Shown in pieces: positions 1-8,783 of a stretch of 64,000 bases of DNA. The position numbers and the translations under genes are program-made. Under the pieces are notes generated by a model that was not told the DNA's origin, searched no databases, and worked only from the letters and a program-made list of their open reading frames with translations. This stretch comes from Desulfomicrobium baculatum DSM 4028 (GTDB taxonomy: Bacteria > Desulfobacterota > Desulfovibrionia > Desulfovibrionales > Desulfomicrobiaceae), in the NCBI RefSeq assembly GCF_000023225.1, contig NC_013173.1:1366501-1430500 (forward strand), read 5' to 3'. Positions within the stretch are counted from its first letter, which is position 1. Each line of letters begins with the position of its first letter.

Positions 1-85
1 GATTTGACCCCGGCAGAGTTCCTCATGAAATATTCACCCAAGGAAGTCTCTACTTTTGGATGGCACTAACTTGGGGAGGTTTACA
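1..85 (+). mobile_element. Right end of an IS3-family (IS407-like) element
   Basis: The first 86 bases are identical to the last bases of the complete element at 55575-56774 and part company right after the terminal TTTACAG. Bases 1-69 encode the last 22 residues and stop of the orfB transposase. The rest of the element lies outside the window. The bases just outside the end are GTAT, so a 4-bp target duplication, if any, would be that sequence on the far side. Confidence 0.93.
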
Positions 86-410
86 GTATGATCGTGATCG
101 AATCCTTCGGATTGTCCAGCAGATCTCATCTGATGCAAATGGGCAGCACGCGCTGATACGGGATCTTGGAAATGCACGTCTGCATGATGAAGGGCTTGAG
201 ATGGCTCTGATTAAGTTACTTGATGTTCAGGATTGTGCTGTTCTTGATGAAGTAGAATCAAGTGATACTATCAAATTGAGTGAGCACTTTGGAGTCTTAA
301 AGTTTGTTCTCGATACTCTCAGGAAGAAGATCGAGCTGAAGATTGCGGATAGTGAGTGGAGATATGAAGATGGCGAAAAGGATGACAGTAAAGAAGAAAC
401 TGTGCATTGA
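86..410 (+). pseudogene. Gene 3' fragment interrupted by the IS3 element
   Basis: An open frame of about 107 residues continues straight out of the insertion element end and stops at 408-410. It has no start with a ribosome binding site near the junction, so it is most simply the C-terminal part of a gene cut by the insertion. The product is charged and mostly helical, with an acidic/lysine-rich tail ending SKEETVH. I do not recognise the family. It is followed by a strong hairpin terminator, as expected for the true 3' end of a gene. Confidence 0.55.
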
Positions 411-431
411 TATGAAATAAATCAAAAATAT

Positions 432-469
432 AGATCGCTTTTACGGGAGTTTTTCTGTAAAAGCGATCT
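432..469. terminator. Bidirectional hairpin terminator between convergent genes
   Basis: A perfect 13-bp inverted repeat (AGATCGCTTTTAC and its complement, 432-444 and 457-469) encloses a 12-base loop and is followed by CTTTGTGT. It lies between the plus-strand gene fragment and the convergent Lon-like gene and can serve both. Confidence 0.8.
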
Positions 470-513
470 CTTTGTGTCTAAATCGTGAATGTTGTATATA
501 AAAATTATGACGC

Positions 514-2646
514 TTATCTATAAGTGAATGGGAATAAGGTTTGCTGGTTGTTTCGTACAGTTTCCAAGCATTTTATCAAATTATTTTCGTTTAATACTTG
601 AGAAAAATGCTCTTGATTTAATTTTGAGCTCTTGATGGAGTTGATTATGTCATCGGTCTCTGTTGCTAATTTGGAATGTTCAGATGGATGTGATAAATTT
701 ATGAGGTAGGCCAGTGAAAGCAGTCCCATGGCTTTGACTGTAGTTCCTCCAAAAATTTTGCAAATTTTTAAAGAACGATTTAAGCATTCTTTAGCGATGT
801 CTGGTTCTGATTTCAGAAAAATTCTTCCACTATTATAGAGCCAAAGCTGCCAAGGATGATGCTCATCAGTTTTTTGCCAATTGTGTCTTATCCAATTCTT
901 ATAAAGACAAACGTCTTCACCAGTTTCAGCTATAAAACGTGCCGTCGCGGCATGTTTAAATTTGTCTGTCACAGAATTCCAGTCAATTATGTCGTTTTTA
1001 TAATGAGGTTTAAGGTAATTTTGAAGATGTGTTTTAGCTTCTTGGAAATTTTGAGCATCTAGATGAGCGTATATAAGATAGTTTTCTATACGCATTACCT
1101 CGTCGATTTCTTCCGGAGAATCCCCAAATGCCTTATAAGCCTTGTTGCAGAAGTATAATACGTCCTTAATATAATTAGGGCCACAAAACGCGTAGTTTTG
1201 TATCAACGTGCCATAATATTGCCCAAGTCGTTTTAGCGGTGATCCAGGATGTTCGAGTTGATTATCATCATAAAACATCTCTAGAATCATAATCTTCTTT
1301 TGAAAAGAAGGTGGAGTGCGTGGATCAAATATGTACGAATCATGGTCTGTGACCATCATTAAATTGTGCTCATCAAATAACTCTGAGACATCTAGACCTA
1401 TTTCCTTCATGGCTGCTTTCTTTATTCTGTCTTTAATTGTCTTCCATTTATATATTTTTTCACATTCACCATTGTAACTGAGCCAATGAATCTGGCTAAT
1501 ACATATTTTAAATGCAAGAGATAGAGATTTTTTTTCAAAATTCAATATTTGATTCTCGTTCAAAGCTTCAAAAATTAACGGCAAAATTTTACTTTGAAGT
1601 TGTTTTGCATTCATTAAATTGTCAATGTCTTCCAATAAGGATTGGAATGTATTAACGTCGATTATGTCATTTTGAAGTGATTTTGAAATTTTTCTGCTTT
1701 CATTCTCCAGGTATATCGAGATTGATTCAGGTACTTTGCATAAGAGGCTTATGATTTCTTTAGGTGATTGGCTGCGCACAATTTGTGCAATAGAATTTGA
1801 AGACTGTGGTGTGTTAGATCGCCAGATTAGTTCTGCTTCGTCAAGGCTTTGAACTGCTACAGGTTTAATATTTTCTTTCTCTGTGAGTAGGGAGCATACT
1901 TGCTCTGGCTCAGGATAAATGAATATTGAAAATTTTGCTTCACGTGCTGCTTCAAGTTTCTCACAAAGCCCGTCTACTGGAAGTACTGCTTTATTAGAAT
2001 TGATTTCTCCGGTCGCAATTACTGAGTGTATGGATTGGTCAGAATCAAATGATTTAAAAGCCAGGTAGCTTGGAAGGCCCATGGACTTCCCAAATATCAA
2101 CCCGTTGTTATTTTCAAAAGATAGCATTGGCCAGAAAGCCGCCCCTGTTGAGCCTGTTTCTGCTAGTTTCCATGCAAGTCGAATGGATTCTTTAGTTTTG
2201 TTATCAATGTTTTGATTTGATGGAAATTGAATATCAACAGGCTTATTTCCTATCCCAACGAGGGTGCGGATAAGATGTCCCGTATATCCTTTGACGGTCA
2301 ATACGTGCGTATATTTCCATTTCCAATCGCTTGCTTCTGCAAGCGTGAGTTCAAGGCCAGCATTTATTAATACGTTAGGTTCTAAGCCATTAATCCAGTC
2401 AATTACCGGACCTGGCCTCCAGGGATCCAGAAGCCAGGCCGCTGCACAGCATGTGATAAATTGTTGTCGATTGTTATCTTCAAGCCCTTCTAATATGGTG
2501 TTGGCCACATCGGGAAAGGATGCAATTTCTGATGGCCATATTTCTGAGTGTGGGAATAGATAGTCTCCTTTATATCTATTAAGACCTTGCTTTGAGCTCC
2601 TCGCCCACGCCGCGTGTTCTTTAAGATTCCATTGATTTCTTTTCAT
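514..2646 (-). CDS. Lon-type Ser/Lys protease domain with C-terminal helical repeats
   Basis: The 710-residue product carries a Lon (S16-type) proteolytic core in its first third. GKSMG (186-190) sits where Lon has GPSAG, ATGEI (211-215) matches the conserved TGE, and VLPVDGLCEK ends in Lys230. The Ser188 to Lys230 distance of 42 residues is nearly that of E. coli Lon (679 to 722). There is no AAA+ ATPase domain. Residues from about 330 onward look like TPR-like helices. It starts 2 bases after the stop of the anti-sigma-like gene, so translation is probably coupled. The set recalls the CalpL-CalpT-CalpS arrangement (Lon protease, anti-sigma, sigma) of some type III CRISPR loci, but I see no SAVED or CARF sensor and no cas gene. 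The natural inference is that this protease cleaves the neighbouring zinc-finger protein to free the sigma-like protein. Family call is good, substrate is inferred. Confidence 0.7.
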   Translation of the reverse strand: MKRNQWNLKEHAAWARSSKQGLNRYKGDYLFPHSEIWPSEIASFPDVANTILEGLEDNNRQQFITCCAAAWLLDPWRPGPVIDWINGLEPNVLINAGLELTLAEASDWKWKYTHVLTVKGYTGHLIRTLVGIGNKPVDIQFPSNQNIDNKTKESIRLAWKLAETGSTGAAFWPMLSFENNNGLIFGKSMGLPSYLAFKSFDSDQSIHSVIATGEINSNKAVLPVDGLCEKLEAAREAKFSIFIYPEPEQVCSLLTEKENIKPVAVQSLDEAELIWRSNTPQSSNSIAQIVRSQSPKEIISLLCKVPESISIYLENESRKISKSLQNDIIDVNTFQSLLEDIDNLMNAKQLQSKILPLIFEALNENQILNFEKKSLSLAFKICISQIHWLSYNGECEKIYKWKTIKDRIKKAAMKEIGLDVSELFDEHNLMMVTDHDSYIFDPRTPPSFQKKIMILEMFYDDNQLEHPGSPLKRLGQYYGTLIQNYAFCGPNYIKDVLYFCNKAYKAFGDSPEEIDEVMRIENYLIYAHLDAQNFQEAKTHLQNYLKPHYKNDIIDWNSVTDKFKHAATARFIAETGEDVCLYKNWIRHNWQKTDEHHPWQLWLYNSGRIFLKSEPDIAKECLNRSLKICKIFGGTTVKAMGLLSLAYLINLSHPSEHSKLATETDDIINSIKSSKLNQEHFSQVLNENNLIKCLETVRNNQQTLFPFTYR

Positions 2647-2648
2647 AG

Positions 2649-3773
2649 CTAAACATATATGAGCATGCGAGGGTGACCAGCGGCTTTGTCTGGCTTGAGA
2701 CCTTTAAAAACAGCTTGGAAATAGTTGTCGGCAAGTACACATTCAGAGGCTTTGATTGGCTCGTTATCTTTTTCTGCCCACCAAGTTTGAACACGAACCG
2801 GTGTATCCAAGGGGTCTTCGGGTAATTCTCCTGCGATCAGAAATCCTTCATCGGTTGAGTCCATATGTGTGATTGTGACCGCGACTTGTCTGACGTCTCT
2901 GATCACGTCTGGCATACTCACATCTTCATGAAGAACAATGGCTAGGCATTGTCCCTCTGTCGCAGCGTTGGCAGGAGCAAGATCACCCGTAAACGACGCA
3001 AAGGCGAGATGTGGTTCAAAATCCCAGGTCCGAATATCAGGAAAATCGAATTTTTTTGATATTTCAGAAAGGGATAATTTGAATCGCTTTGCTAGTAATT
3101 CTAAGATATTGATTTTCTTTTCTGCAAGTTTTCTTTCCGCTGCTTCTGCGCGTTCTGTAAATATTGCGAGAACCTCTTGTTCCTGTTTGCGGAATTCGGC
3201 GATTAGCGGGTGAAGTTCTTGGATTGGGGTAAAGAGCTTGCTTTCTGCTAAACTGTTGATTTGATCGATAGCGCTTTTCGGGGCTTCAGACCAGAATCTG
3301 GCGAGTGCTCTAGTTGGAATTGAAGCTATATTCCAGGCTTCGCCGAATCCAGCTTCGTCGCTAAGAAAAATATCATCTGTCGTTGCTAGAGACTCTTCAG
3401 AGAATATTTGAGCAACTCGGACATGCCCGTTTTCAGGGTTTGAAAGCGTTATAACAAATGATGAGTTGATATACTTACCTGAGTTATCCCACCCTTCGAT
3501 ACTTTTACTGAAATCCCATATTTGGCCAAGCTGAATATCTGGGACCTCTTTGTTCTGCTTATCAAATTTCAGAATTTTAAATAAATCCTTCCAAGGCTCA
3601 AGATCCATTGATAGCCGCTCTTGGCACATAGTGCATTTTTCTATGTGTCCTTTTATCTCTTTATCGATATTTTTAGAAAATAGAATTGTGTCTGGTGGAC
3701 AAAATCTATTGATATATAAGGAAGAAAGTGACGATGACATGTTTTCTTCATCATATTTATTATTGTTTTTCAT
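2649..3773 (-). CDS. Zinc-finger anti-sigma-like protein
   Basis: The product has 374 residues. Near the N-terminus HIEKCTMC (43-50) gives the Hx3Cx2C signature of the zinc-binding anti-sigma (ZAS, zf-HC2) domain, with another Cys at 25. A charged probable coiled coil follows around 195-235, and the C-terminal third is rich in beta-strand-like segments and unrecognised. No membrane segment is evident, so if it is an anti-sigma factor it is cytoplasmic. GAGGA lies upstream of the ATG at 3773. It sits between the sigma-like gene and the Lon-like protease gene in one transcription unit, which fits a role as the protease-sensitive inhibitor. Confidence 0.6.
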   Translation of the reverse strand: MKNNNKYDEENMSSSLSSLYINRFCPPDTILFSKNIDKEIKGHIEKCTMCQERLSMDLEPWKDLFKILKFDKQNKEVPDIQLGQIWDFSKSIEGWDNSGKYINSSFVITLSNPENGHVRVAQIFSEESLATTDDIFLSDEAGFGEAWNIASIPTRALARFWSEAPKSAIDQINSLAESKLFTPIQELHPLIAEFRKQEQEVLAIFTERAEAAERKLAEKKINILELLAKRFKLSLSEISKKFDFPDIRTWDFEPHLAFASFTGDLAPANAATEGQCLAIVLHEDVSMPDVIRDVRQVAVTITHMDSTDEGFLIAGELPEDPLDTPVRVQTWWAEKDNEPIKASECVLADNYFQAVFKGLKPDKAAGHPRMLIYV

Positions 3774-3809
3774 TAATAATTCCTCGTTTTTTATATATAA
3801 AATTTTATT

Positions 3810-4772
3810 CTAATCTCTAAAAGTCGATGTTGATTTAATTCTTTCGAGCAATTTTGTTATTTGGTTGTGTGTGTATCCAGACTTTTTTTTGACTTCTTCC
3901 AGTGTGTCGCAGTCAATTAGTAGGTTAATTACACGTTTATCATCTGCATTAAAGCTTTCTAAGATGTGGTTGAATGCATCTTTTGGGTCTATTTCATTTT
4001 CGTACGTTGTTTCATATTTTTCAAGATCATATTCATTTTGAGAATATTGTAGGCTATTGCATGTGTCATGGTGTGTTTCTATGTATTGAGCAAAAAGTGA
4101 TATTGGTATAAAAAAAGCTCCACGTATTTCTTTAACTTTATCCCAAAAGAATAAAGATGATTGTTCAATAAATTTAGCCTTTCGAGTATCAACTTCTTTT
4201 CCCGTTGTTATAGAGGCGGGGATCGATTTGAGTTCTGTCTTCGTCAGTAAATTTTGAGGAGCATGTTTTATGTCAGAAGCAGTTTTTCTGGCGTATAAGC
4301 CGAAATCTCCAGTCGATATATAGGAGACTTGATTAAATTCTGATATCACTTCTCTGCATCTTTGGTAATAGTTTTTATTTTTATCTAATGTGCGTATTTT
4401 GTCTCTTAAGAAACGCTCAAACCCTTTTGTTAATAGTATGCATAATTTAGAATATTCTTTGTCTACATAGAGTTTTTTTAATTCTAAAGAACGCTCTGGT
4501 TTTCGACTGAAGAAGTATTCAGTCATATCGCTTGCAATTAAGCTGATGAAATCATCTTTGCTTGTATGATGAATTTTTGGTGATGAATTTGGGTATGAGT
4601 CTTGATTGTTTAGTTCTAAATATTGCTTAAAAATCTTATTTGAGTATTTATTGTCATATATTTGCGATGAGCATTGTCTAATTATTTGGTGTACAAAATT
4701 GATTGACTTATCCTCTATCTCTTTTTTCCATAATTGAAGTGAGAATTTTTCATCTTCTTTTTGGCTATCCAT
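3810..4772 (-). CDS. Putative sigma-factor-like DNA-binding protein
   Basis: The 320-residue product starts at 4772 behind AGGGGTG. Its last 50 residues resemble a sigma region 4 helix-turn-helix: a helix that 'counts' (ADDKRVINLL), then TLEEVKKKSGYTHNQITKLL. The region around 100-135 (GFERFLRDKIR) vaguely recalls ECF sigma region 2. The gene is very AT-rich compared with the Lon-like gene downstream. Position as first gene of a trio with an anti-sigma-like protein and a protease supports a sigma assignment, but sequence alone is weak. It could instead be a transcription factor or an adaptor. Confidence 0.45.
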   Translation of the reverse strand: MDSQKEDEKFSLQLWKKEIEDKSINFVHQIIRQCSSQIYDNKYSNKIFKQYLELNNQDSYPNSSPKIHHTSKDDFISLIASDMTEYFFSRKPERSLELKKLYVDKEYSKLCILLTKGFERFLRDKIRTLDKNKNYYQRCREVISEFNQVSYISTGDFGLYARKTASDIKHAPQNLLTKTELKSIPASITTGKEVDTRKAKFIEQSSLFFWDKVKEIRGAFFIPISLFAQYIETHHDTCNSLQYSQNEYDLEKYETTYENEIDPKDAFNHILESFNADDKRVINLLIDCDTLEEVKKKSGYTHNQITKLLERIKSTSTFRD

Positions 4773-5418
4773 CTTGCACCCCTTGTTTTTGCGATATTGA
4801 TCAATAAGTTGCTTATATTATCGATATAATCTTAGTATATTTGATTTTAAAAAGCACATTATTGTTGGTGATAAACGAGTATTCTTGTAATTTCTATTCT
4901 TCCATCAAATGAGGCATAGATTCTGATGTCCAGCCAGGTTCAATCAGAATTTTTGCAATCCAATCTGGAATCTTATCTCGTGTTTCTCTGAATCACTCAA
5001 TTCCATTTTTCTTCAGAAGCCATCGGAGTCTCTTGAATATCTGGTCCAATTCCAAATTTCATTTTTCCGGCAAGCAACCGTTAGAATCAAAGGTGTCTGG
5101 CTTTAACCAATTACTTTCGATTTGGTAGTTCGAGGTTCAAGCCAGCGTGTGGTGCTCAATATCTTAAAGATGCACAGCATTCAAGGTCATTACGAAGTCA
5201 GTTCGTAGGCTTCCGTTCTTATTGGTTACCTGGTTCTGCTCACGAGTCTTGCGCTCAGTATCAGGAAAATATCTTTCATACCCTCTCAGAATATTGTCAC
5301 TTTCCCCAGTTTCCCCAAGATAGAAAACGATCCGAAATTCGTTGGGCTGAAAAGGCTGGTGAGTCGTGTTCATGCGAGTCAGTTCATCCCAATTTTTGAA
5401 TTGAAGCTCACTGTGTAG

Positions 5419-5426
5419 TTACGGTG
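5419..5426 (-). promoter_or_regulatory. CACCGTAA element, site A
   Basis: TTACGGTG on the plus strand, read as CACCGTAA on the minus strand, preceded there by GAAAATCAT. It is oriented toward minus-strand DNA with only a weak 69-codon frame starting at 5373. Confidence 0.4.
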
Positions 5427-5490
5427 ATGATTTTCAATCTCTTTCAGGACGGTAAAAAAAATATCGCAAGTCTGAGAAATTTCGATTTGG

Positions 5491-5498
5491 CACCGTAA
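5491..5498 (+). promoter_or_regulatory. CACCGTAA element, site B
   Basis: CACCGTAA preceded by TTTCGATTTGG, 104 bases upstream of site C and oriented toward the envelope operon. Confidence 0.45.
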
Positions 5499-5594
5499 GC
5501 ATCGGCATGAGGCATGAGAAAAGTATTCCTTGTCGATGTGTCTTGAAATTTTCTTTCGAGTTTGAGGTCGGTCAGTCGAAAATTTGAAAAAAAT

Positions 5595-5602
5595 CACCGT
5601 AA
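5595..5602 (+). promoter_or_regulatory. CACCGTAA element upstream of the envelope operon, site C
   Basis: CACCGTAA preceded by the A-rich GAAAAAAAT, 83 bases before the GTG start of the lipoprotein gene. Candidate operator or promoter element for the operon at 5686-13324. Confidence 0.5.
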
Positions 5603-5685
5603 CAAGTCAGTGAGTCCGCGCAGACGCGCATGTGGGTTTGTCCGTCTGCATACTTGTCAACCGTTTGGACTGTAAGGAGGCCGAG

Positions 5686-6156
5686 GTGAGAATAGCGTAT
5701 AATGTCTTGCTGTTGCTTGTGGTGGTAGTGGCTGGGGGCTGTGCCCATAAAGTGTCTCAAAATGATCTGGAAAATCGAATTCAGGCGTCTGCACGTTCCA
5801 CTGGAATTGAAATGGATGTTCAGAGAGCCAACGATTTGCTGGAAGCAGGGGATCGCGAGCAGGCACTTCGCATTTATGAATCTGTTTTGGAGAGTGGATT
5901 TTCAAGCGCTTCGTTCACAACTTCTGTTTTGACGAACGCGGCCCTTGCAGCGCTTCAGCTTGGAGAGCGTGACCTTTTTTTTAGGTATTGTGCTCGAATT
6001 GAAAATTCGCTCTCGCATCAAAAGTTCATTTCAAACAATACTCAGTTCGTACTTGCTCTTTATTTTGTAATGCAAGGCAGAGATATTGAGTCTCAAAATA
6101 ATTATGTAAGTCGTCGCGTTCGTGAATCTGTAAAAAATGCTTTGATGATTCGTTAG
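5686..6156 (+). CDS. Small TPR-like outer or inner membrane lipoprotein
   Basis: The GTG at 5686 is chosen because AGGAGG (5675-5680) precedes it by 5 bases; it gives 156 residues starting VRIAYNVLLLL. The hydrophobic stretch ends in AGGC, a lipobox with Cys19 as the acylation site, so the protein should be exported and lipid-anchored. Residues about 40-130 contain helix pairs such as ANDLLEAGDREQALRIYESV that look like tetratricopeptide repeats. It is the first gene of a run of closely spaced genes encoding membrane and periplasmic proteins, so it may assemble or localise that apparatus. Confidence 0.7.
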   Translation: MRIAYNVLLLLVVVVAGGCAHKVSQNDLENRIQASARSTGIEMDVQRANDLLEAGDREQALRIYESVLESGFSSASFTTSVLTNAALAALQLGERDLFFRYCARIENSLSHQKFISNNTQFVLALYFVMQGRDIESQNNYVSRRVRESVKNALMIR

Positions 6157-6164
6157 GAGAATAT

Positions 6165-6716
6165 ATGAAGATTATTTACACAGCAGCTTTTATTTGCATC
6201 ATAATGTGGGGATTCAGTTTCATCGCCGGTACGAACGCAAATGTTTCGGAAATTCTGCGTCAAGGTGCGAAGACTGTCATTAATCATGTAGCTGATCAGC
6301 TTAACGAAGAAACAGGAGAGAATCCGGAAAAGTTTGCTTCTGAGGATGATGGGAACGTTTTGCCTCGCACTGAAGAAAGCAACGCAAGCGTTGAGGAGTG
6401 GGTCGTAAACGAGGGACATGAGCAGTCTTCGCTTAATTCGACAGCGCAGAGGGTGAACCCTGAGCCCGCTTCAAATTCAAGTTACCCGCATATTATGGAT
6501 GCACAAATCCCTCAGGAGGTAGTTAGTGGACTGCAAAAGGACGTGGTGCTTGAAGCGGGTCAGGAGGTGGATCAGGATGTCACTCATAAGGAATCAACGG
6601 ATTTCAGCCAGGAGCGCATTCGCCAAGACGAGGAGCGAATGGCCGAAGAAGGGGCTCGGGCCGGTTATGAGGCTCATAGAGTGTTGGACGATATAGCTAC
6701 GATGTTGGGGCGATAA
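6165..6716 (+). CDS. Exported low-complexity acidic protein
   Basis: The 183-residue product begins with a Sec-type signal or anchor (about 5-22, hydrophobic, then TNANVSE). The body is polar and rich in Glu, Asn, Ser and Gln, with no recognised domain, and probably extended or disordered up to about 140. The C-terminal 40 residues are a likely charged helix (RQDEERMAEEGARAGYEAH). It starts 8 bases after the lipoprotein gene and is 12 bases before the next, so it belongs to the same operon. Function unknown; a periplasmic spacer or partner is a guess. Confidence 0.6.
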   Translation: MKIIYTAAFICIIMWGFSFIAGTNANVSEILRQGAKTVINHVADQLNEETGENPEKFASEDDGNVLPRTEESNASVEEWVVNEGHEQSSLNSTAQRVNPEPASNSSYPHIMDAQIPQEVVSGLQKDVVLEAGQEVDQDVTHKESTDFSQERIRQDEERMAEEGARAGYEAHRVLDDIATMLGR

Positions 6717-6728
6717 GAGGAGGACATC

Positions 6729-7112
6729 ATGAGAGTAAAACAATGGGGCGTTACGTTGGTGGCAATCGCGTGTGTATGTATCCTTCAGTCGGATATCGTT
6801 CAAGCTGGAGGATCGCGAAATCTTATGCCGGTTTTTATGCAAAAGCAGCAGGAATCTATTGGCAAAATAATGGAATGTTTTGTTCAGGTTGCTAGTCCGT
6901 CTGAATGGGCTTTGCCGATCCGTGACCTACTGACAGCCGAGATGGGAATGATCAATTACGGAATTAGCTACCTTGATCCGAGAATGTATTCCAGGTTTGC
7001 TGAAGGGCTCGGTCCTTCCGAGTATCCTCTTTTCGGGTGGAGGGTATTTCAGAGCAGGTATGCGGATTTGGGTGGTGGAGTTGTACGGCCTCATGAATCA
7101 TTTGAAAAGTAA
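6729..7112 (+). CDS. Small exported protein of unknown function
   Basis: The 127-residue product has a clear signal peptide (about 6-27, ending VQA before GG), preceded by the ribosome binding site GAGGA. The mature part has one Cys, several Tyr and Pro, and a segment NLMPVFMQKQQESIGKIMEC that is probably helical. No family recognised. The predicted location is the periplasm, like its neighbours. Confidence 0.6.
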   Translation: MRVKQWGVTLVAIACVCILQSDIVQAGGSRNLMPVFMQKQQESIGKIMECFVQVASPSEWALPIRDLLTAEMGMINYGISYLDPRMYSRFAEGLGPSEYPLFGWRVFQSRYADLGGGVVRPHESFEK

Positions 7113-7127
7113 AAGAGGAGAATCGTC

Positions 7128-7997
7128 ATGAAACACGTCAGCATTTATCTTGTTATTATGATTTTCATCCATATTGGGTCGGTTTATGCCGCAGAAAGTT
7201 CTCTGATGGTTCAATTGCCACAGAAAATCCAGAACTCTCTTGCCACAATTGAAAAGGTTGGTCGTGAAAGTGATAAAGAAATTGCCACGATGGAGTCATC
7301 GATAAAGGAAATTGTCGAGAAAATCGAGCATGCCAATGGTTCGAATGAAATCGTAATGCTCCAAAAGCAATATTTGGAAGGGCGGGCAAGAGTTCTGCGG
7401 GCGCAAGCTTACAGGACAGTTGCCGTAGAGGATGAACTGGCAAGCATTGCTGACAACATGCAGCGTCTTGCACAAGCCAGCCGGGACAGCCGTTCGTTTG
7501 GTCTTGGGGCAGGAATAAATCCAGGGGATGAGGAGGCGAAGAAAGGCGTATCCTCCATGTTGAAGGGCTTCAAAGGACTTTTAGGTATGGTCCAGCAGTT
7601 GAACCCTGATAAAAATCTGAACAGCCAGTTCGAAGCGCTTACAACGATGAACGAGACTGCTCGATCGTTCTTTGCCAAGAGAAGTGACGGTTCTCTCGAA
7701 GAGCAACAGCGTTTCATCCTTGAGTCATTAGTCTTGGCAAGTTCTGTGAAGAAAATTCTTTCTGCGGAGTATGACTATCTGCTTCAGCAGATTTATTATG
7801 TCGATACAAAAAACATAGTTAATCAGCTTGGAACAGTTCAGATTGCTTTAAAGAATGGTGGTTCAGGAATTGTTGAGGGAATCATTGATTTGCATACTCA
7901 GGATGATAAAGTTCTTAGGCATGAAGATAATTCATTCAAAGAAGTATCTTATGTGAATTCTAAAAATTTAGAGCATGTTGGAGATTTGAACAACTAA
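7128..7997 (+). CDS. Exported coiled-coil protein
   Basis: The 289-residue product has a Sec signal (about 5-22, cleavage near YAAES) behind GAGGAG. The mature protein is almost entirely helical and charged, with coiled-coil potential around 25-110 and again 180-220, and a polar C-terminal tail. No enzyme motif is visible. It lies directly upstream of the TolQ/ExbB-like channel gene, so a periplasmic partner of that channel is plausible. Confidence 0.6.
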   Translation: MKHVSIYLVIMIFIHIGSVYAAESSLMVQLPQKIQNSLATIEKVGRESDKEIATMESSIKEIVEKIEHANGSNEIVMLQKQYLEGRARVLRAQAYRTVAVEDELASIADNMQRLAQASRDSRSFGLGAGINPGDEEAKKGVSSMLKGFKGLLGMVQQLNPDKNLNSQFEALTTMNETARSFFAKRSDGSLEEQQRFILESLVLASSVKKILSAEYDYLLQQIYYVDTKNIVNQLGTVQIALKNGGSGIVEGIIDLHTQDDKVLRHEDNSFKEVSYVNSKNLEHVGDLNN

Positions 7998-8007
7998 GGT
8001 GGTTGCC

Positions 8008-8757
8008 ATGTTTGTTGAAAAAAAATTGGTAAGTAAGGTCGCAATTGGAATCATTCTCCTGGGCTTCATCGTCGTAACATTCATGATTCTTGGCAGATCC
8101 ATTCCTGAGCTGTTTCGTTACTATAACGACCTGTTTGGCCCAGTGTTTATCGTCCTGGTTCTGCTTACGGTTGCTCTTGCCGGGTCTATCTTTACAGCGA
8201 TTACCAGCAGGGATGATCTGGATGCGCGCAGCGCCCTTGCTGCCTTGCTAAAGGAGTTGAACAGCGAGGTCGCAGAGAGAAGGATCAAGGCGCTCCAGGT
8301 ATTGGTCTCAACAGGGCACAAGCAGTCTGCCTCGATATTAAGCAAGCATCTGCTTGAGGACAAGGCGGCTCTTGTTCGAGTCGTTTCTGCTCGCGGTCTT
8401 GGGGAGGTGGGAGGAAGAAAGGCGCTGGATTCTTTGAACCAGGCATTGGATGACGCAGAACTCGATGTCCGCCTGGAGGCAGCGAAATCGGTTTTTCAGA
8501 TCAAGCAGGTGGCTCCCAAGTCTTTGAGCCTGATTCAGGATGTTAGTCCCTCGGTGGGCCTACTCGGCACGGTGATCGGATTGATGATGGGCTTTGCCGG
8601 GATGAATTTGGCCGAAACGGAACTGGAGGTTGCCATTCAGAATATCACCAGGACCATGGCGATGGCCTGTTCCACTACCGTGTATGGGATTATCCTCGGG
8701 CTCGGAGCGATGCTGGCGATTGCTGTTCTGACTCGACGAGGAAACTCTGCTCAGTAG
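8008..8757 (+). CDS. TolQ/ExbB/MotA-type channel protein with inserted HEAT-like repeats
   Basis: The ATG at 8008 is preferred over the GTG at 7999 because TAAGGTGG (7994-8001) sits 6 bases before it; the product has 249 residues. Two membrane segments (about 10-30 and 44-65) are followed by about 90 soluble residues containing HEAT-like helix pairs (ASILSKHLLEDKAALVRVVS, then SLNQALDDAELDVRLEAAKS). Then come the family's signature segments: SVGLLGTVIGLMMGFAG (about 182-198) and a last segment TMAMACSTTVYGIILGLG. These match the TolQ/ExbB pattern GLLGTV..G plus AL..TA.G. The usual cytoplasmic loop is thus replaced by a repeat domain that normally binds proteins. With the ExbD-like protein two genes on, it should form a proton-driven inner-membrane motor. 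Confidence 0.78.
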   Translation: MFVEKKLVSKVAIGIILLGFIVVTFMILGRSIPELFRYYNDLFGPVFIVLVLLTVALAGSIFTAITSRDDLDARSALAALLKELNSEVAERRIKALQVLVSTGHKQSASILSKHLLEDKAALVRVVSARGLGEVGGRKALDSLNQALDDAELDVRLEAAKSVFQIKQVAPKSLSLIQDVSPSVGLLGTVIGLMMGFAGMNLAETELEVAIQNITRTMAMACSTTVYGIILGLGAMLAIAVLTRRGNSAQ

Positions 8758-8783
8758 AATGATCAATTTGTTTGGGGGGAACC

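Larger units (their letters stand above)
4773..5685. other. Intergenic region between divergent operons, three CACCGTAA elements
   Basis: About 900 bases without a convincing gene. The part next to 4772 is AT-rich and should hold the promoter of the sigma-like operon. Two short minus-strand frames (5164-5373 and 5379-5597) have no clear ribosome binding site and no recognised motif; the first starts 46 bases from a minus-oriented CACCGTAA and is the only one I would keep in mind. Three copies of CACCGTAA lie at 5419-5426 (minus), 5491-5498 and 5595-5602. Confidence 0.5.

Noticed and set aside
514-4772. Type III CRISPR-associated Calp system
   Set aside because: No repeats, cas genes, or CARF/SAVED domain; only the gene order is similar.
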